The notes beneath the pieces were generated by a model that searched no databases, was not told the origin of the DNA, and saw only the letters and a list, made by a program, of their open reading frames with translations. Source: Halomicronema sp. CCY15110 (GTDB lineage: Bacteria > Cyanobacteriota > Cyanobacteriia > Phormidesmidales > Phormidesmidaceae). Taken from it: DNA of 64,000 nt. Location of the stretch: the NCBI RefSeq assembly GCF_016888165.1, contig NZ_JACSWC010000421.1, forward strand, positions 28,326 to 92,325, read 5' to 3'. Positions 1 through 8,881 of the stretch are shown piece after piece (position 1 is the stretch's first letter; every line of letters begins with the position of its first letter). The position numbers and the translations under genes are program-made.

Positions 1-243
1 AATCTCGACATCGAAATTGTGGTCGATATGTTTAATACCGTTGAGCAATACGATCGCGTGGTGCTGTTCAGCGGCGATGGCGATTTTGAACGGGCGATCG
101 AACTCCTACGGTCGAAAAATACCCACATTACGGTTGTTTCCACTGAGGGGATGATCGCCCGCGAGTTGCGAAACGCCACCGATCGCTACATCGACTTAAA
201 CAGCATTCGCAAAGCCATTGAAAAGCGAGATAGCTATCATTAG
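1..243 (+). CDS. NYN-domain (LabA/DUF88-like) protein, C-terminal part
   Basis: The reading frame is already open at base 1, so only the last 80 residues are here; the start lies outside the window. The pattern VVLFSGDGDFERAI followed by a short beta strand (ITVVS) and RYIDL near the end is the acidic-motif half of the NYN/LabA nuclease-like fold, in which conserved aspartates bind metal. In cyanobacteria LabA-type proteins are tied to circadian output, but many paralogs of unknown role exist. This one can only be placed in the superfamily. It ends at TAG and is followed by 285 bases with no convincing gene. Confidence 0.75.
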   Translation, partial: NLDIEIVVDMFNTVEQYDRVVLFSGDGDFERAIELLRSKNTHITVVSTEGMIARELRNATDRYIDLNSIRKAIEKRDSYH

Positions 244-528
244 GTTGGCCGAAGGGGCCACGTATACCATTAACGGTTTTTGGGTGGCGGTAACCTCATC
301 TCCTGCCAGCGTTTATTCCTGATGACGGGGCTCAGCGTGAGCGGTATTACTAAGGTAGCGACAGCCATCATTGAGAATTGCTGTCGTGCTGTTAAGTCAG
401 TCGCTGTTAGTCGCGGATATTGCGATCAAGCAACGCAATGGGACGCGATCGCTGGGCCACCGAAATCGAATGCTATTCTCAAAGGCGTATATTGACTGAA
501 GTTACGACTGTTAGAAGAGACTGAACTG

Positions 529-1455
529 ATGAGAATTTGGCGACGTTGGCTGTCCCCAGTGGCCCTATTTATCTGCGCGGCATTTGTCACTGTCGCTTGC
601 GCAGGCAATACCGGCGGTAACGATGTCATTCGCGTAGGCTCAAAAGATTTTACTGAGCAGCTAATCCTGGGCGAAATGTATGCCCTAGTGCTCGAAGACG
701 CCGGCTATCAGGTTGAACGCAAGCTGAATTTAGGGGGCACACCGGTGGCCCAAGCGGCGCTCGAAAGCGGCGAAATTGATTTGTATCCTGAATATACGGG
801 CACCGGCTTATTGACCGTTCTAAAAGCTGAAGTGGATAGCGATCCGGCAGCGGTGTACGAAACCGTTTCTACCCAGTACAAAGAACAGTTCAATCTGGTT
901 TGGCTAGAGCCGTCGCCGATGAATAACACCCAGGCTCTGGCGATGACCCAGAAGAGATCTAGCGAACTGGGCATTACGACAATTTCGGATTTTGCGGCCC
1001 AAGCCAGCGACCTCACCTTGATTGGCCCGCCTGAATTTGAAGTCCGAGAAGACGGCTTGCCTGGCCTCCAGGCGGCTTACGGAGATTTTCAACTCAATAG
1101 TTACAAAGCCGTTGATGCTGGGTTGCGTTATAGAGGTTTGGTCGATGGTGAAGCCGATGTCGCGGTGGCGTTTGGGACAGATGGCGAAATTAGTGCCTTT
1201 GACCTCGTCGTTTTGGCAGACGATCAGCAACTCTTCCCGCCTTATCAGGTTGCTCCTGTGGTGCGCCAAGAGACGTTAGATGCTAATCCTGAAGTCCAAG
1301 ATATCTTGAATGGGCTAGCGCCTTTGATTACCGACGCAGTGATGCAGTCGCTTAACTATCAAGTCACTGGCGAAGCCCAAGAGCCCGAGGTTGTGGCGCA
1401 GCAATTTTTACAGGAGTCAGGACTGCTGGAAGCCGCAGCGAATGACTCTGAGTAA
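529..1455 (+). CDS. Glycine betaine/choline-type ABC transporter substrate-binding lipoprotein
   Basis: 308 residues. An N-terminal hydrophobic segment (about residues 8-23) ends in a Cys at 24 that resembles a lipobox, although the -3 residue is not ideal. The mature part opens with IRVGSKDFTEQLILGEM and has the segment DLYPEYTGTGL, both typical of the OpuAC/YehZ (OsmF) family of quaternary-amine binding proteins. It would capture betaine, choline or a related osmoprotectant outside the plasma membrane and hand it to the permease. The ATPase and permease genes follow on the same strand 116 bases downstream, which supports the call. Exact substrate is not readable. Confidence 0.88.
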   Translation: MRIWRRWLSPVALFICAAFVTVACAGNTGGNDVIRVGSKDFTEQLILGEMYALVLEDAGYQVERKLNLGGTPVAQAALESGEIDLYPEYTGTGLLTVLKAEVDSDPAAVYETVSTQYKEQFNLVWLEPSPMNNTQALAMTQKRSSELGITTISDFAAQASDLTLIGPPEFEVREDGLPGLQAAYGDFQLNSYKAVDAGLRYRGLVDGEADVAVAFGTDGEISAFDLVVLADDQQLFPPYQVAPVVRQETLDANPEVQDILNGLAPLITDAVMQSLNYQVTGEAQEPEVVAQQFLQESGLLEAAANDSE

Positions 1456-1571
1456 AGCGTTTGGATAGCTTACTGAACTGTGGTTGACGGGTTCGCACTC
1501 CTTTGGGGTCGCTAAATTGACGGCAGCGATCGCGCCAACACCTATAATTCCGGCCATTCTCTAGGTTTGTG

Positions 1572-2534
1572 ATGGGCAATATTTTATTTGAACAGGTCAC
1601 GCTGAAATTTTCGGGGATGGCGCGCCCAGCTGTCGATCAGGTGACTTGTGAAATTCAGTCCGGGGAGTTAGTGGTCATTTTGGGGCCTTCGGGCTGCGGC
1701 AAAACGACGCTGCTGAAAATGGTGAATCGCCTTTATGAGCCCACCAAAGGGCGCATCACCATGGCGGGGAAAAATATCAAAGCACTACGCCCGACTACAC
1801 TGCGGCAAAAAATTGGCTATGTGATTCAACAATCGGGGTTATTTCCCCACATGACGGTGGCGAATAATGTTGCCGTCGTGCCCAAGTTGCTCAAGTGGCC
1901 GGCGCAGAAAATTCAAGCTCGGGTCGATGAGCTCCTACAGTTGGTGAAGCTGCCGCCCGCCGATTATCGCGATCGCTACCCAGCCCAGTTGTCGGGCGGG
2001 CAACAACAGCGAGTCGGCATCGCCCGCGCTCTGGCGGGGAATCCGGACTACATGCTGATGGATGAACCCTTTGGAGCCATTGACGCCATTACCCGCAGCG
2101 CTCTGCAAGCCGAGATTTTGCGCCTGCATCAACACCTGAAAAAGACCATCCTGTTTGTATCCCACGATGTCGATGAGGCGCTACGGTTGGGCGATCGCAT
2201 TATTGTGATGAATGCGGGCCGCATCGTTCAATTTGACACGCCCTTCAAGCTCCTCACGCAACCTGCCGATCCCTTTGTCCATCAACTTCTGGGGGCCGAT
2301 GATATGGTGCGTCAGTTAGGCCAGGTGTCGGTTGATGCGGCGTTACTGCCCCTCCCCGATCCGTTTCATGCCGATCAGCATCCTGCGGTTGAGGCGAATG
2401 CGAACTTGCGTGATGCTTTATCCATCATTTTGAAAACGGGCGCTCCAGAACTAGCCGTTGTCGATCAGGGCAAACCCGTCGGGCGACTGACGCTAGATCA
2501 CATTCGCACCTGCGCGCGGGAGCCGAACTGCTAA
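1572..2534 (+). CDS. Quaternary-amine ABC transporter ATP-binding protein
   Basis: 320 residues from the ATG at 1572; a GTG codon lies immediately upstream at 1569 and could also be used. Walker A GPSGCGKTT (residues 38-46), signature LSGGQQQR, Walker B YMLMDEP and the switch-region His (FVSHDVDEAL) are all intact. The C-terminal extension beyond the ATPase domain fits the regulatory tail of the OpuCA/ProV type but is short for two full CBS domains. It energises uptake of an osmoprotectant with the lipoprotein encoded before it and the permease encoded after it. The stop codon overlaps the permease start (TAATG), indicating translational coupling. Confidence 0.9.
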   Translation: MGNILFEQVTLKFSGMARPAVDQVTCEIQSGELVVILGPSGCGKTTLLKMVNRLYEPTKGRITMAGKNIKALRPTTLRQKIGYVIQQSGLFPHMTVANNVAVVPKLLKWPAQKIQARVDELLQLVKLPPADYRDRYPAQLSGGQQQRVGIARALAGNPDYMLMDEPFGAIDAITRSALQAEILRLHQHLKKTILFVSHDVDEALRLGDRIIVMNAGRIVQFDTPFKLLTQPADPFVHQLLGADDMVRQLGQVSVDAALLPLPDPFHADQHPAVEANANLRDALSIILKTGAPELAVVDQGKPVGRLTLDHIRTCAREPNC

Positions 2535-3157
2535 TGGCCTACTTGCTGAACCATCCCGGTGAAATCGCCACCCTGGTCTGGCAGCATTTACAGATGACGC
2601 TCACTGCCCTCGCGATCGCAATTTTGATTGCCGTCCCCATTGCGCTGTTGATCAATCGCGTGCGTTGGCTATCGGTTCCCGTGATGGGACTGTTGGGAAT
2701 TTTCTACACCATTCCCAGTCTGGCGCTGATTATTTTTCTGGTGCCGGTGTTTGGGCTGAATGCGACTTCGGTCATTGTCGCGATGGTGATCTATACCCAG
2801 GTGATTTTGGTGCGCAACCTGACCGTGGGGCTGGAGGGCATTGACCGCTCAGTCCTGGAAGCCGCTCGTGGTATGGGGATGAGCCTCTGGCAACGGTGGT
2901 GGTGGGTCCAGGTGCCGTTGGTGCTGCCCGTGTTTGTAGCGGGGGTAAGAATTTCTGCTGTGGTGGCGATCGCGATCGCCACCATTGGGGCCAAGTTTAA
3001 CGCTGGTGGCTTAGGCCGACTGCTATTCGACGGCATTCAAACGAATCGCATCGACAAAATCTGGGCCGGCTCGATCGCCGTCGCCATCCTTGCTTTTGCC
3101 TTAAATGGTCTGCTGCTCTGGCTCGAACAGTGCAGTCAGCCAGCCAATCAGCAGTAG
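2534..3157 (+). CDS. Quaternary-amine ABC transporter permease
   Basis: 207 residues with about five or six hydrophobic membrane segments. The EAA loop is clear (EAARGMGMSLWQRWWWVQVP), which docks the ATPase. Length and sequence fit the OpuCB/OpuBB/YehW permease group of osmoprotectant importers. Its start overlaps the stop of the ATPase gene by one base. Many OpuC-type systems encode two different permeases; here only one is seen and the next 440 bases are empty, so either a homodimer forms or a partner lies elsewhere. Confidence 0.9.
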   Translation: MAYLLNHPGEIATLVWQHLQMTLTALAIAILIAVPIALLINRVRWLSVPVMGLLGIFYTIPSLALIIFLVPVFGLNATSVIVAMVIYTQVILVRNLTVGLEGIDRSVLEAARGMGMSLWQRWWWVQVPLVLPVFVAGVRISAVVAIAIATIGAKFNAGGLGRLLFDGIQTNRIDKIWAGSIAVAILAFALNGLLLWLEQCSQPANQQ

Positions 3158-3598
3158 AGAAGCCAGGCGGTGAGTTCACATCTAGTGTACGAATTTGACT
3201 TTGGACCATCAGGGTGACTGAAGACTAGGAAAGGGGTAGAAGGGCTGAATCTCTATGCTCTACCCCTGATGCCAACCCATCTGGAAACGTTACGCCAATT
3301 TCGCTGAGGCCTTTACGAGAGCTTTCCGTGTCGCTGCGATCGCTTACCAGACTTGCTGGACGCCTTTAGTAGCAATGAGCGAGCCTGCTTTTAGGGGATT
3401 AAGCCTTGGGGCCTGCCATGGCAACAACGCCCGATTGCTGCCCGGGCACTGCCAGACTACAGTGGCCTCCTGTGACCATCCGGTTGTTGCCCCTGCTGTG
3501 AGGTAACGGCGATCGCGGCAGCCCAGATCCGGGCTTTGCCTATCGCCGTTACTTCCCATCTTCCGTCATGATGGAACGGGCGTTGTTGCAGAGGGACT
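3158..3598. other. Intergenic stretch, no gene recognised
   Basis: About 440 bases between the permease and the MFS gene. Short open frames exist on both strands but none has a ribosome site, recognisable motif or coding-like composition. It must contain the 3' end of the transporter transcript and the promoter of the MFS gene; no specific element could be identified. Confidence 0.5.
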
Positions 3599-4813
3599 AT
3601 GGCCGATCGCTCGAACCGTTTACCGTGGCGCTTTTGGATTATTACGCTCGTCGCGTTTATTAATGCGGTCAGCTTCACCATCATCATTCCGGTGTTGTAT
3701 CCCTATGCCAAACAGTTTGGCCTGAGCGACTTTCAGGCCAGTTTGCTGACCACTGCGTATGCCGCTTCGCAGTTCATCGGGACACCGATTTTGGGTCGCT
3801 TGTCGGATCGGGTCGGGCGTAAACCATTGCTGATTCTGAGTTTGCTGGGTACCGTGCTGGCCAATCTGATGGCGAGTTTGGCTCCCTTTGCTTGGTTTTT
3901 ATTTCTCGCCAGGGTGCTGGATGGAGTGACTGGGGGGAATAATTCGATCGCGCAAGCCATCATCAGCGACATGACGAATCCCGCTCAGCGGACTCAGGCA
4001 TTCGGCATTTTTGGCGCAACATTTCGCCTCGGGTTTGTGGCGGGGCCACCGTTGAGTTATTTGGCGCAGGTGGTGCCACCGCTACCCGGCATCTCATCTT
4101 TGGGCATGAGTTTTATGGTGTCAGCGGCGATCGCCCTCATGGCAACGATTCTCTGCGCCGTTTGTTTGCCAGAAACTCACGAAGTGTGCGAAAAGTTTGA
4201 ATTGGCCTGGTCCGATTTTAAGTTGGGCCGCATTGGGCGATCGCTCCAAAATCCCCGCTTTGGCCGCACCTTTCTCGTGACTTTTCTGAGCGGCTTCACC
4301 TTCACGATTTTTACCTTCGCGTTTCAGCCCTTTTTCTTGAATATTTTGGAACAAACGCCGGGACGACTCGCCCTCATTTTTGCCGTATTTGGCATTATCG
4401 GCTTTATGGCTCAGGTCTTTGGCCTGGAGCCGCTGCGCCAACGCTTCAACATCGTCAATATTTTGGCGTTTATGTTGGCGGCCAGGGGCGTCTGTTTTTT
4501 GCTGATTCCGGCGTTTCCGACCATTCAAGCATTTGTCTTAATCACAGTGATTTTTGCCGCGGTCAATTCCTTTCCGCTGCCGTTGATCGAATCCATTTTG
4601 TCGCTGCGCAGTGGGCCGCAGGAACAAGGAGAAGTGCTGGGTACCAACGCCTCGTTTCTCAGTTTGTCGAATGCGATCGGCCCCGCGATCGCGGGGGTAC
4701 TGGTGAGCTTTGGCTACGGTCTCCCCTTTTGGATCACTGGGGTGCTGACCATCGGCGTCGCCTGGTTTGCACTCAGTTTGCGGGAGTCAGTACCAGCCCC
4801 CTCCACTAAATAG
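3599..4813 (+). CDS. MFS transporter (DHA1/TetA-like)
   Basis: 404 residues, about 12 hydrophobic segments, the usual size of a drug:H+ antiporter-1 family member. The loop 2-3 signature is present as GRLSDRVGRKPLL, and helix 5 carries the antiporter-type run LGFVAGPPL. It begins at ATG with a charged N-terminus (MADRSNRLPWRFW). This suggests proton-driven export of a small molecule across the plasma membrane; the substrate cannot be read from sequence. It stands alone, with a convergent pentapeptide-repeat gene downstream. Confidence 0.88.
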   Translation: MADRSNRLPWRFWIITLVAFINAVSFTIIIPVLYPYAKQFGLSDFQASLLTTAYAASQFIGTPILGRLSDRVGRKPLLILSLLGTVLANLMASLAPFAWFLFLARVLDGVTGGNNSIAQAIISDMTNPAQRTQAFGIFGATFRLGFVAGPPLSYLAQVVPPLPGISSLGMSFMVSAAIALMATILCAVCLPETHEVCEKFELAWSDFKLGRIGRSLQNPRFGRTFLVTFLSGFTFTIFTFAFQPFFLNILEQTPGRLALIFAVFGIIGFMAQVFGLEPLRQRFNIVNILAFMLAARGVCFLLIPAFPTIQAFVLITVIFAAVNSFPLPLIESILSLRSGPQEQGEVLGTNASFLSLSNAIGPAIAGVLVSFGYGLPFWITGVLTIGVAWFALSLRESVPAPSTK

Positions 4814-4840
4814 GCAGCAGTGTCACCCACTCGCCTTCAT

Positions 4841-5461
4841 CTAGTCGTTACGAAAGTGTTTGGCCAAACGCGAGTAGGCCGAGATATTGGCGATCGAGAC
4901 GCTGGCTTTGTTGGGGTCATCATCAATTTTATTTTCGCCGACGAGGCAATAGCCATCGGGCATGATGGTGTAGCTCATCTTGGCTTCGTCAAGCGGCACG
5001 TCTTGAAGATTGGCCCCCATCAAATTGGTGCCAAAGAGTGATGCCCCCGACAAGTTAGCCCCGGTGAGATCGGCCCCGCGCAGGTTAGCGCCATTGAGAT
5101 TGGCCCCGGCCAATATGGCCTGCTGTAGGTTGGCCCCGCTGAGATCGGCCCCGCACAGGTTGGCTGATGATAACAGGGCATCTTTGAGACAGGCTTGGTG
5201 CAGATTGGCTCGAATGAGGTCAGCGGCAATTAAGTTGATTTGGTCGAGTCGCGCGGCTTGTAAGCGGACGCGCATGAGCGATGCCCCGGTCAAAATAGCG
5301 TGACGCAAATCAGCATGGTCTAAGTTGGCAGATTCGAGATTGATGAAAGGGAGGTAAACCCCACGCAAATCAGCCGCTTTTAAGACTAAATCGCTAAAGC
5401 TTTCCTGGCCTGCCTGGTAAGCATCAAGCAACTGTTGGGGATGGCGAATCGGTGATTTCAC
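4841..5461 (-). CDS. Pentapeptide repeat protein
   Basis: 206 residues. From about residue 25 to 150 the protein is a run of A(D/N)LxxA-type pentapeptides (for example ANLDHADLRHAIL, ANLNGANLRGADL), which fold as a right-handed quadrilateral beta helix. No transmembrane segment or catalytic domain is joined to it. The C-terminal 40 residues leave the repeat pattern. Cyanobacteria carry dozens of such proteins and most have no known role. Start chosen at the ATG at 5461. The gene is convergent with the MFS gene, 27 bases apart. Confidence 0.88.
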   Translation of the reverse strand: MKSPIRHPQQLLDAYQAGQESFSDLVLKAADLRGVYLPFINLESANLDHADLRHAILTGASLMRVRLQAARLDQINLIAADLIRANLHQACLKDALLSSANLCGADLSGANLQQAILAGANLNGANLRGADLTGANLSGASLFGTNLMGANLQDVPLDEAKMSYTIMPDGYCLVGENKIDDDPNKASVSIANISAYSRLAKHFRND

Positions 5462-5977
5462 GGCAGCCTTGCGGGGGATGTCGGTAATGCTGGGGCGGTT
5501 AACCGCCGTTGCGCTGATCTGGGTTCAGAGCTGCGGCTTCCCAGCATTTCATGTCGATGAACCAACTCGAGGGGACGCCGCATTCGTGACGGTAGGATGC
5601 AAAGGGGACACCTGACGATCAGGGCACAGAGGCCAACGGCGATCGCCGCCATCAAGGCATCTATCCTTTAATTGTGGCTTAATTTGCGCGAAAAATCGGT
5701 CGCTTTCCGTCAAGACTTTACGTTTGTGATGCCCAGCTGCTGTCTGTATCAACACTGAGGTCTGCATCTCACGACGCGGTGATTTCGGTCCGCCAACCTG
5801 GGCGGAGCATCTGAGCAAACCAACCCTAAGGCATGAGGGTTGAATAAGTTGGGATAGCCGTCTCGGCTGCCCCAAGGCAGGCAAGATGTCTGCCCGAACC
5901 ATTTGAATGTGATTTGATCCTCATTTCTAATGAGATATGCGTCAATGGTTAGAACTTGATCGCGATGGGCAAAGCAC
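5462..5977. other. Intergenic stretch holding a dispersed repeat
   Basis: Roughly 515 bases between two divergent genes. Apart from the dispersed repeat at 5846-5928, nothing recognisable is present. Open frames on the minus strand here (such as 5549-5902) run through the repeat and do not look coding. Confidence 0.5.
5846..5928 (+). repeat. Dispersed repeat B, copy 1 (hairpin-bearing)
   Basis: About 83 bases beginning AAGTTGGGATAGCCGTCTCG and containing the hairpin-like core GGCAGGCAAGATGTCTGCCC. A second copy with a few substitutions is found on the opposite strand at 60756-60838. Similar text recurs in intergenic regions of many cyanobacterial genomes (from general knowledge), so it is probably a REP/MITE-like family and not a gene. 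Confidence 0.75.
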
Positions 5978-6757
5978 ATGACCTCCTCACCGTCGACAGA
6001 GTGGCAGGGGCGTAACCACGACAAGGATCAGTTGCGCCAAACCATCTGGGCCTTATTAACCGAACAACGAGCGGTTCAGCGTGATCCGGTGGGGCATATT
6101 CCACACTTTATCGATGCCGCTGTGGCAGCGGCTAAGTTAGCCGAATTGCCGATTTGGCAAGCTGCCCAGGTGGTGAAATGTAATCCTGATGCGCCCCAAA
6201 AGTCGGTGCGGTGGCGAGCGCTAGAAGCTGGCAAACTGCTGTATATGGCGGTGCCGCGACTGGCGAAACCGCGTTGTTTTGTCGCGTTACAGCGGCGATC
6301 GTTAGCAGCCAAAGGTATTCCATTGTTGCAAGCGGCCAACATGCGCGACGCCTTAATTCATGGCGAATGGGTCACTTTTGAAGAGATGCAGCCGATTGAC
6401 CTGGTGGTGGTGGGCTGTGTGGCGGTCAGTCGGCAAGGGGGCCGTACGGGCAAAGGGGCGGGGTTCGCCGATTTAGAGTTGGCGATGCTGCGCGAGGCGG
6501 GGTTGGTGTACCCCGCTACCCCGATTGTGACCACAGTGCATCGTCTTCAAATTGTGGAGGGCGATCGCCTCCCCATGCAACGCCACGACTGGCCTCTCGA
6601 TTGGATTGTCACACCGGAGACGGCGATCGCCACCCACTCCACCTGGCCCCGCCCCACCGGTCTCGACTGGGCCACGCTCCAACCCGACCAGCTCCGTAAG
6701 ATTCCGGCCCTGCAATTGCTACGGCAACAGCGTCAATTGCCCTCTGATGATGAGTGA
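5978..6757 (+). CDS. 5-formyltetrahydrofolate cyclo-ligase family protein
   Basis: 259 residues. The central motif GGRTGKGAGFADLELA (about residues 152-167) corresponds to the GGRxGxGxGxxDR-type nucleotide-binding loop of the MTHFS/YgfA fold, and the preceding DLVVVGCVAVS strand fits as well. Canonical enzymes convert 5-formyl-THF to 5,10-methenyl-THF with ATP. Here the loop reads GFADLE in place of GYYDR, so it belongs to the divergent, MTHFSD-like branch and activity on folate is not assured. The N-terminal SVRWRALEAGKLLYMAVPRL segment is also typical of this branch. It is a single gene with a promoter presumably in the repeat-containing gap upstream. Confidence 0.8.
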   Translation: MTSSPSTEWQGRNHDKDQLRQTIWALLTEQRAVQRDPVGHIPHFIDAAVAAAKLAELPIWQAAQVVKCNPDAPQKSVRWRALEAGKLLYMAVPRLAKPRCFVALQRRSLAAKGIPLLQAANMRDALIHGEWVTFEEMQPIDLVVVGCVAVSRQGGRTGKGAGFADLELAMLREAGLVYPATPIVTTVHRLQIVEGDRLPMQRHDWPLDWIVTPETAIATHSTWPRPTGLDWATLQPDQLRKIPALQLLRQQRQLPSDDE

Positions 6758-6912
6758 GGGGGGTGCGGATAGAGCCATTGTTGATCGCCGAGCTCCCCTG
6801 AAAAATCATTCCTGGTGCTCAACCTGACCGCCTTGCCTGTGGTAACCGTTTGGACTCGCGATTTCCGCGCTATGTTAGGTAGCAGAAGTAAATCCGTAAC
6901 CGAGAGTTGTCG

Positions 6913-7692
6913 ATGGTGAGCTGTTCCAAAACGCTGATGATTGTCGCTGGCGCGAGCGCCATCCTGGGCGGAGCGATGAGTTTTCCAGGCCAGGCGGCTA
7001 CTCCGGAAACAGCCCCCGCCGAACTGATAGATGCCATTACGGCGATTGAAACTGCCGCTAATGCGCAAGATTTAGCCGAGCTCATGACGTTGTATAGCCC
7101 TGACTTTGTCGGCCCCGATGGCTTTACGCGCGACCAATATCAAACCACCCTTGAGGAATTTTGGGCGCAACATACTGACCTGGTCTACGACGTCGAGTTG
7201 GTGACTTGGGAGCGTGAGGGGACCGCACTCGTTGCTGAAACGCTGACCACCGTTGAGGGTACGCGCTTGATCGCGAGTCGCGCCATGACCATGACCGCCA
7301 CTGTGCGATCGCAGCAGCGCTATGAAAATGGGCAACTCGCGGCCCAAGAAATTTTGTCAGAAGAAAATCAGTTGATTGCCGGCGTCATGCCCCCCGACAT
7401 CACGGTGCAACTTCCTGAAACCGTGACTCCCGGAAGTCGATTTGCCTATGACGCGATCGTTAGCGCCCCGTTAGGCGATCGCCTATTGCTGGGTCTCGCC
7501 TTTGACGAAGGCGTCACAGCAACTGATTTTTTGACGCCTCGCCCTGTCAACTTGGAAGCACTCACAGCGGGCGGCTTGTTCAAAATTGGCACTGCCCCCA
7601 ACGAGCCTGACCAGCGTTGGGTTTCAGCGGTCATTGTGAGAGAAGACGGTATCGTCATCGATACGCGAAGACTGAACGTACAGGCAGATTGA
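6913..7692 (+). CDS. Exported NTF2-like (SnoaL-type) protein
   Basis: 259 residues from the ATG at 6913; a TTG two codons upstream is less likely. Residues 1-28 form a Sec-type signal peptide (basic start, hydrophobic core, cleavage near QAA). Residues about 35-120 (IDAITAIETAANAQDLAELMTLYSPDF) match the cone-shaped NTF2-like/SnoaL fold, followed by a C-terminal beta-rich part of about 110 residues. No catalytic residue pattern is recognised, so it may bind a ligand or be structural in the periplasm. It is isolated, with a 220-base gap before the convergent glycosyltransferase. Confidence 0.7.
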   Translation: MVSCSKTLMIVAGASAILGGAMSFPGQAATPETAPAELIDAITAIETAANAQDLAELMTLYSPDFVGPDGFTRDQYQTTLEEFWAQHTDLVYDVELVTWEREGTALVAETLTTVEGTRLIASRAMTMTATVRSQQRYENGQLAAQEILSEENQLIAGVMPPDITVQLPETVTPGSRFAYDAIVSAPLGDRLLLGLAFDEGVTATDFLTPRPVNLEALTAGGLFKIGTAPNEPDQRWVSAVIVREDGIVIDTRRLNVQAD

Positions 7693-7912
7693 GCGTAGTT
7701 TTCTTGAACACACCCAGGAGGCATGAGCGATCGCGCTCCAAGCTCACTCTAATTTGACGTCGTGAACAATTGAACTGCATCGGACTGTTCAACCAGCTCC
7801 GTCCGTCAGCCGTGAAACGTTGTAAGTATCGTAATTGTGCGTTCTCGTACTCGTATCCTCAAGGGGCATGTTCACCTGGCAATGGATGGCAGCTTGCTGG
7901 AATCCATTTTTT

Positions 7913-8881
7913 CTATGGATCTTGATTGGCCACACCTTCAACCTGTGTACTTTTGCCAAACCTAGTAGCAAACCAGCTTTTGATATCCGGTAGCACCATA
8001 AACTCAATACACCCCTGAGATTGACCTAATCGATGAGCAAAACCGGCAGTGAACGCAAATAATCCTGCTCTGCTCCGGATTTTCATCAGTTCCAGCGGGA
8101 CGGGCCACCAACCGCCGAAAACATAGCTGATTTTTTTCCTGAGGCTAGTCGGCGGCGCATATTTCCTAGGGATTAACATCAGCCACTTGCCCCAACCGCG
8201 AAACTGGGAAAAAGTATCGCGCAAGCTCAACTTATACCGATACTCAACAATGGCCCGAGGTGCAAAATACAACCTGTAGCCTTTAAGCTGCGCTCTAATG
8301 CAGTAATCCCGATCCTGATCCCGAAGAAAGTCTTCATCAAACCCGCCGATATCCTGGTGGATCGATTTTAGAACCCCCATATTGCACGAAGCTCCAGTCT
8401 TAAAGAAACCATCTTCGGGGAAGGGGGGAAACTGGTGCTCGAATAAATCGCTGGCATGGAACAGTTCTTCACCGACTCTGACCGAAACAGGTTCTTGAAC
8501 GCGCCATTCGGGGTTTAGGGCCGAGACACTCATCGGGCCACAAACAAAGCCATTTTGCTCAATTGCTGCGGCAATTTCAGCCACCCAGTTATCGCGCACA
8601 ACATCATCAGCATCGCAAAAGGCAATCATTTTAGCCTGAGCGACTTCGACCCCCTGATTCCTGGCATAAGCGGCTCCTTTACGTTGGGAGGCATCAATAA
8701 TTTTTAAGGTTGGAATTTTAGAGTAAAAACTTTCAGCAATTGCTTTGGTCTGATCTTTTGAAGCATTGTTGACAACGATGAGTTCCCATGGCTCGTCCCA
8801 TGTTTGTCGAGCTAATGCTGCCAACTGTTCACCGAGGGTGCCTTCTGCATTATAGACGGCAAGCACGACTGAAAGTTTCAT
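7913..8881 (-). CDS. Family 2 glycosyltransferase
   Basis: 322 residues. The GT-A N-terminus (MKLSVVLAVYNAEGTLGEQL), the metal/nucleotide-binding motif FCDADD and the later acidic motif DQDRDYCIR identify an inverting GT2 enzyme that transfers a sugar from a nucleotide sugar. The C-terminal third is basic and moderately hydrophobic (VFGGWWPVPLELMKIRSRAGLFAFTAGF), suggesting membrane association. There are no polysaccharide neighbours; it is flanked by the NTF2-like gene and by more than 1 kb of apparently non-coding DNA, so it may be an isolated acquisition. Acceptor and donor unknown. Confidence 0.88.
   Translation of the reverse strand: MKLSVVLAVYNAEGTLGEQLAALARQTWDEPWELIVVNNASKDQTKAIAESFYSKIPTLKIIDASQRKGAAYARNQGVEVAQAKMIAFCDADDVVRDNWVAEIAAAIEQNGFVCGPMSVSALNPEWRVQEPVSVRVGEELFHASDLFEHQFPPFPEDGFFKTGASCNMGVLKSIHQDIGGFDEDFLRDQDRDYCIRAQLKGYRLYFAPRAIVEYRYKLSLRDTFSQFRGWGKWLMLIPRKYAPPTSLRKKISYVFGGWWPVPLELMKIRSRAGLFAFTAGFAHRLGQSQGCIEFMVLPDIKSWFATRFGKSTQVEGVANQDP

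Noticed and set aside
5549..5902. 117-residue minus-strand frame
   Set aside because: Runs through dispersed repeat B, no motif or ribosome site.
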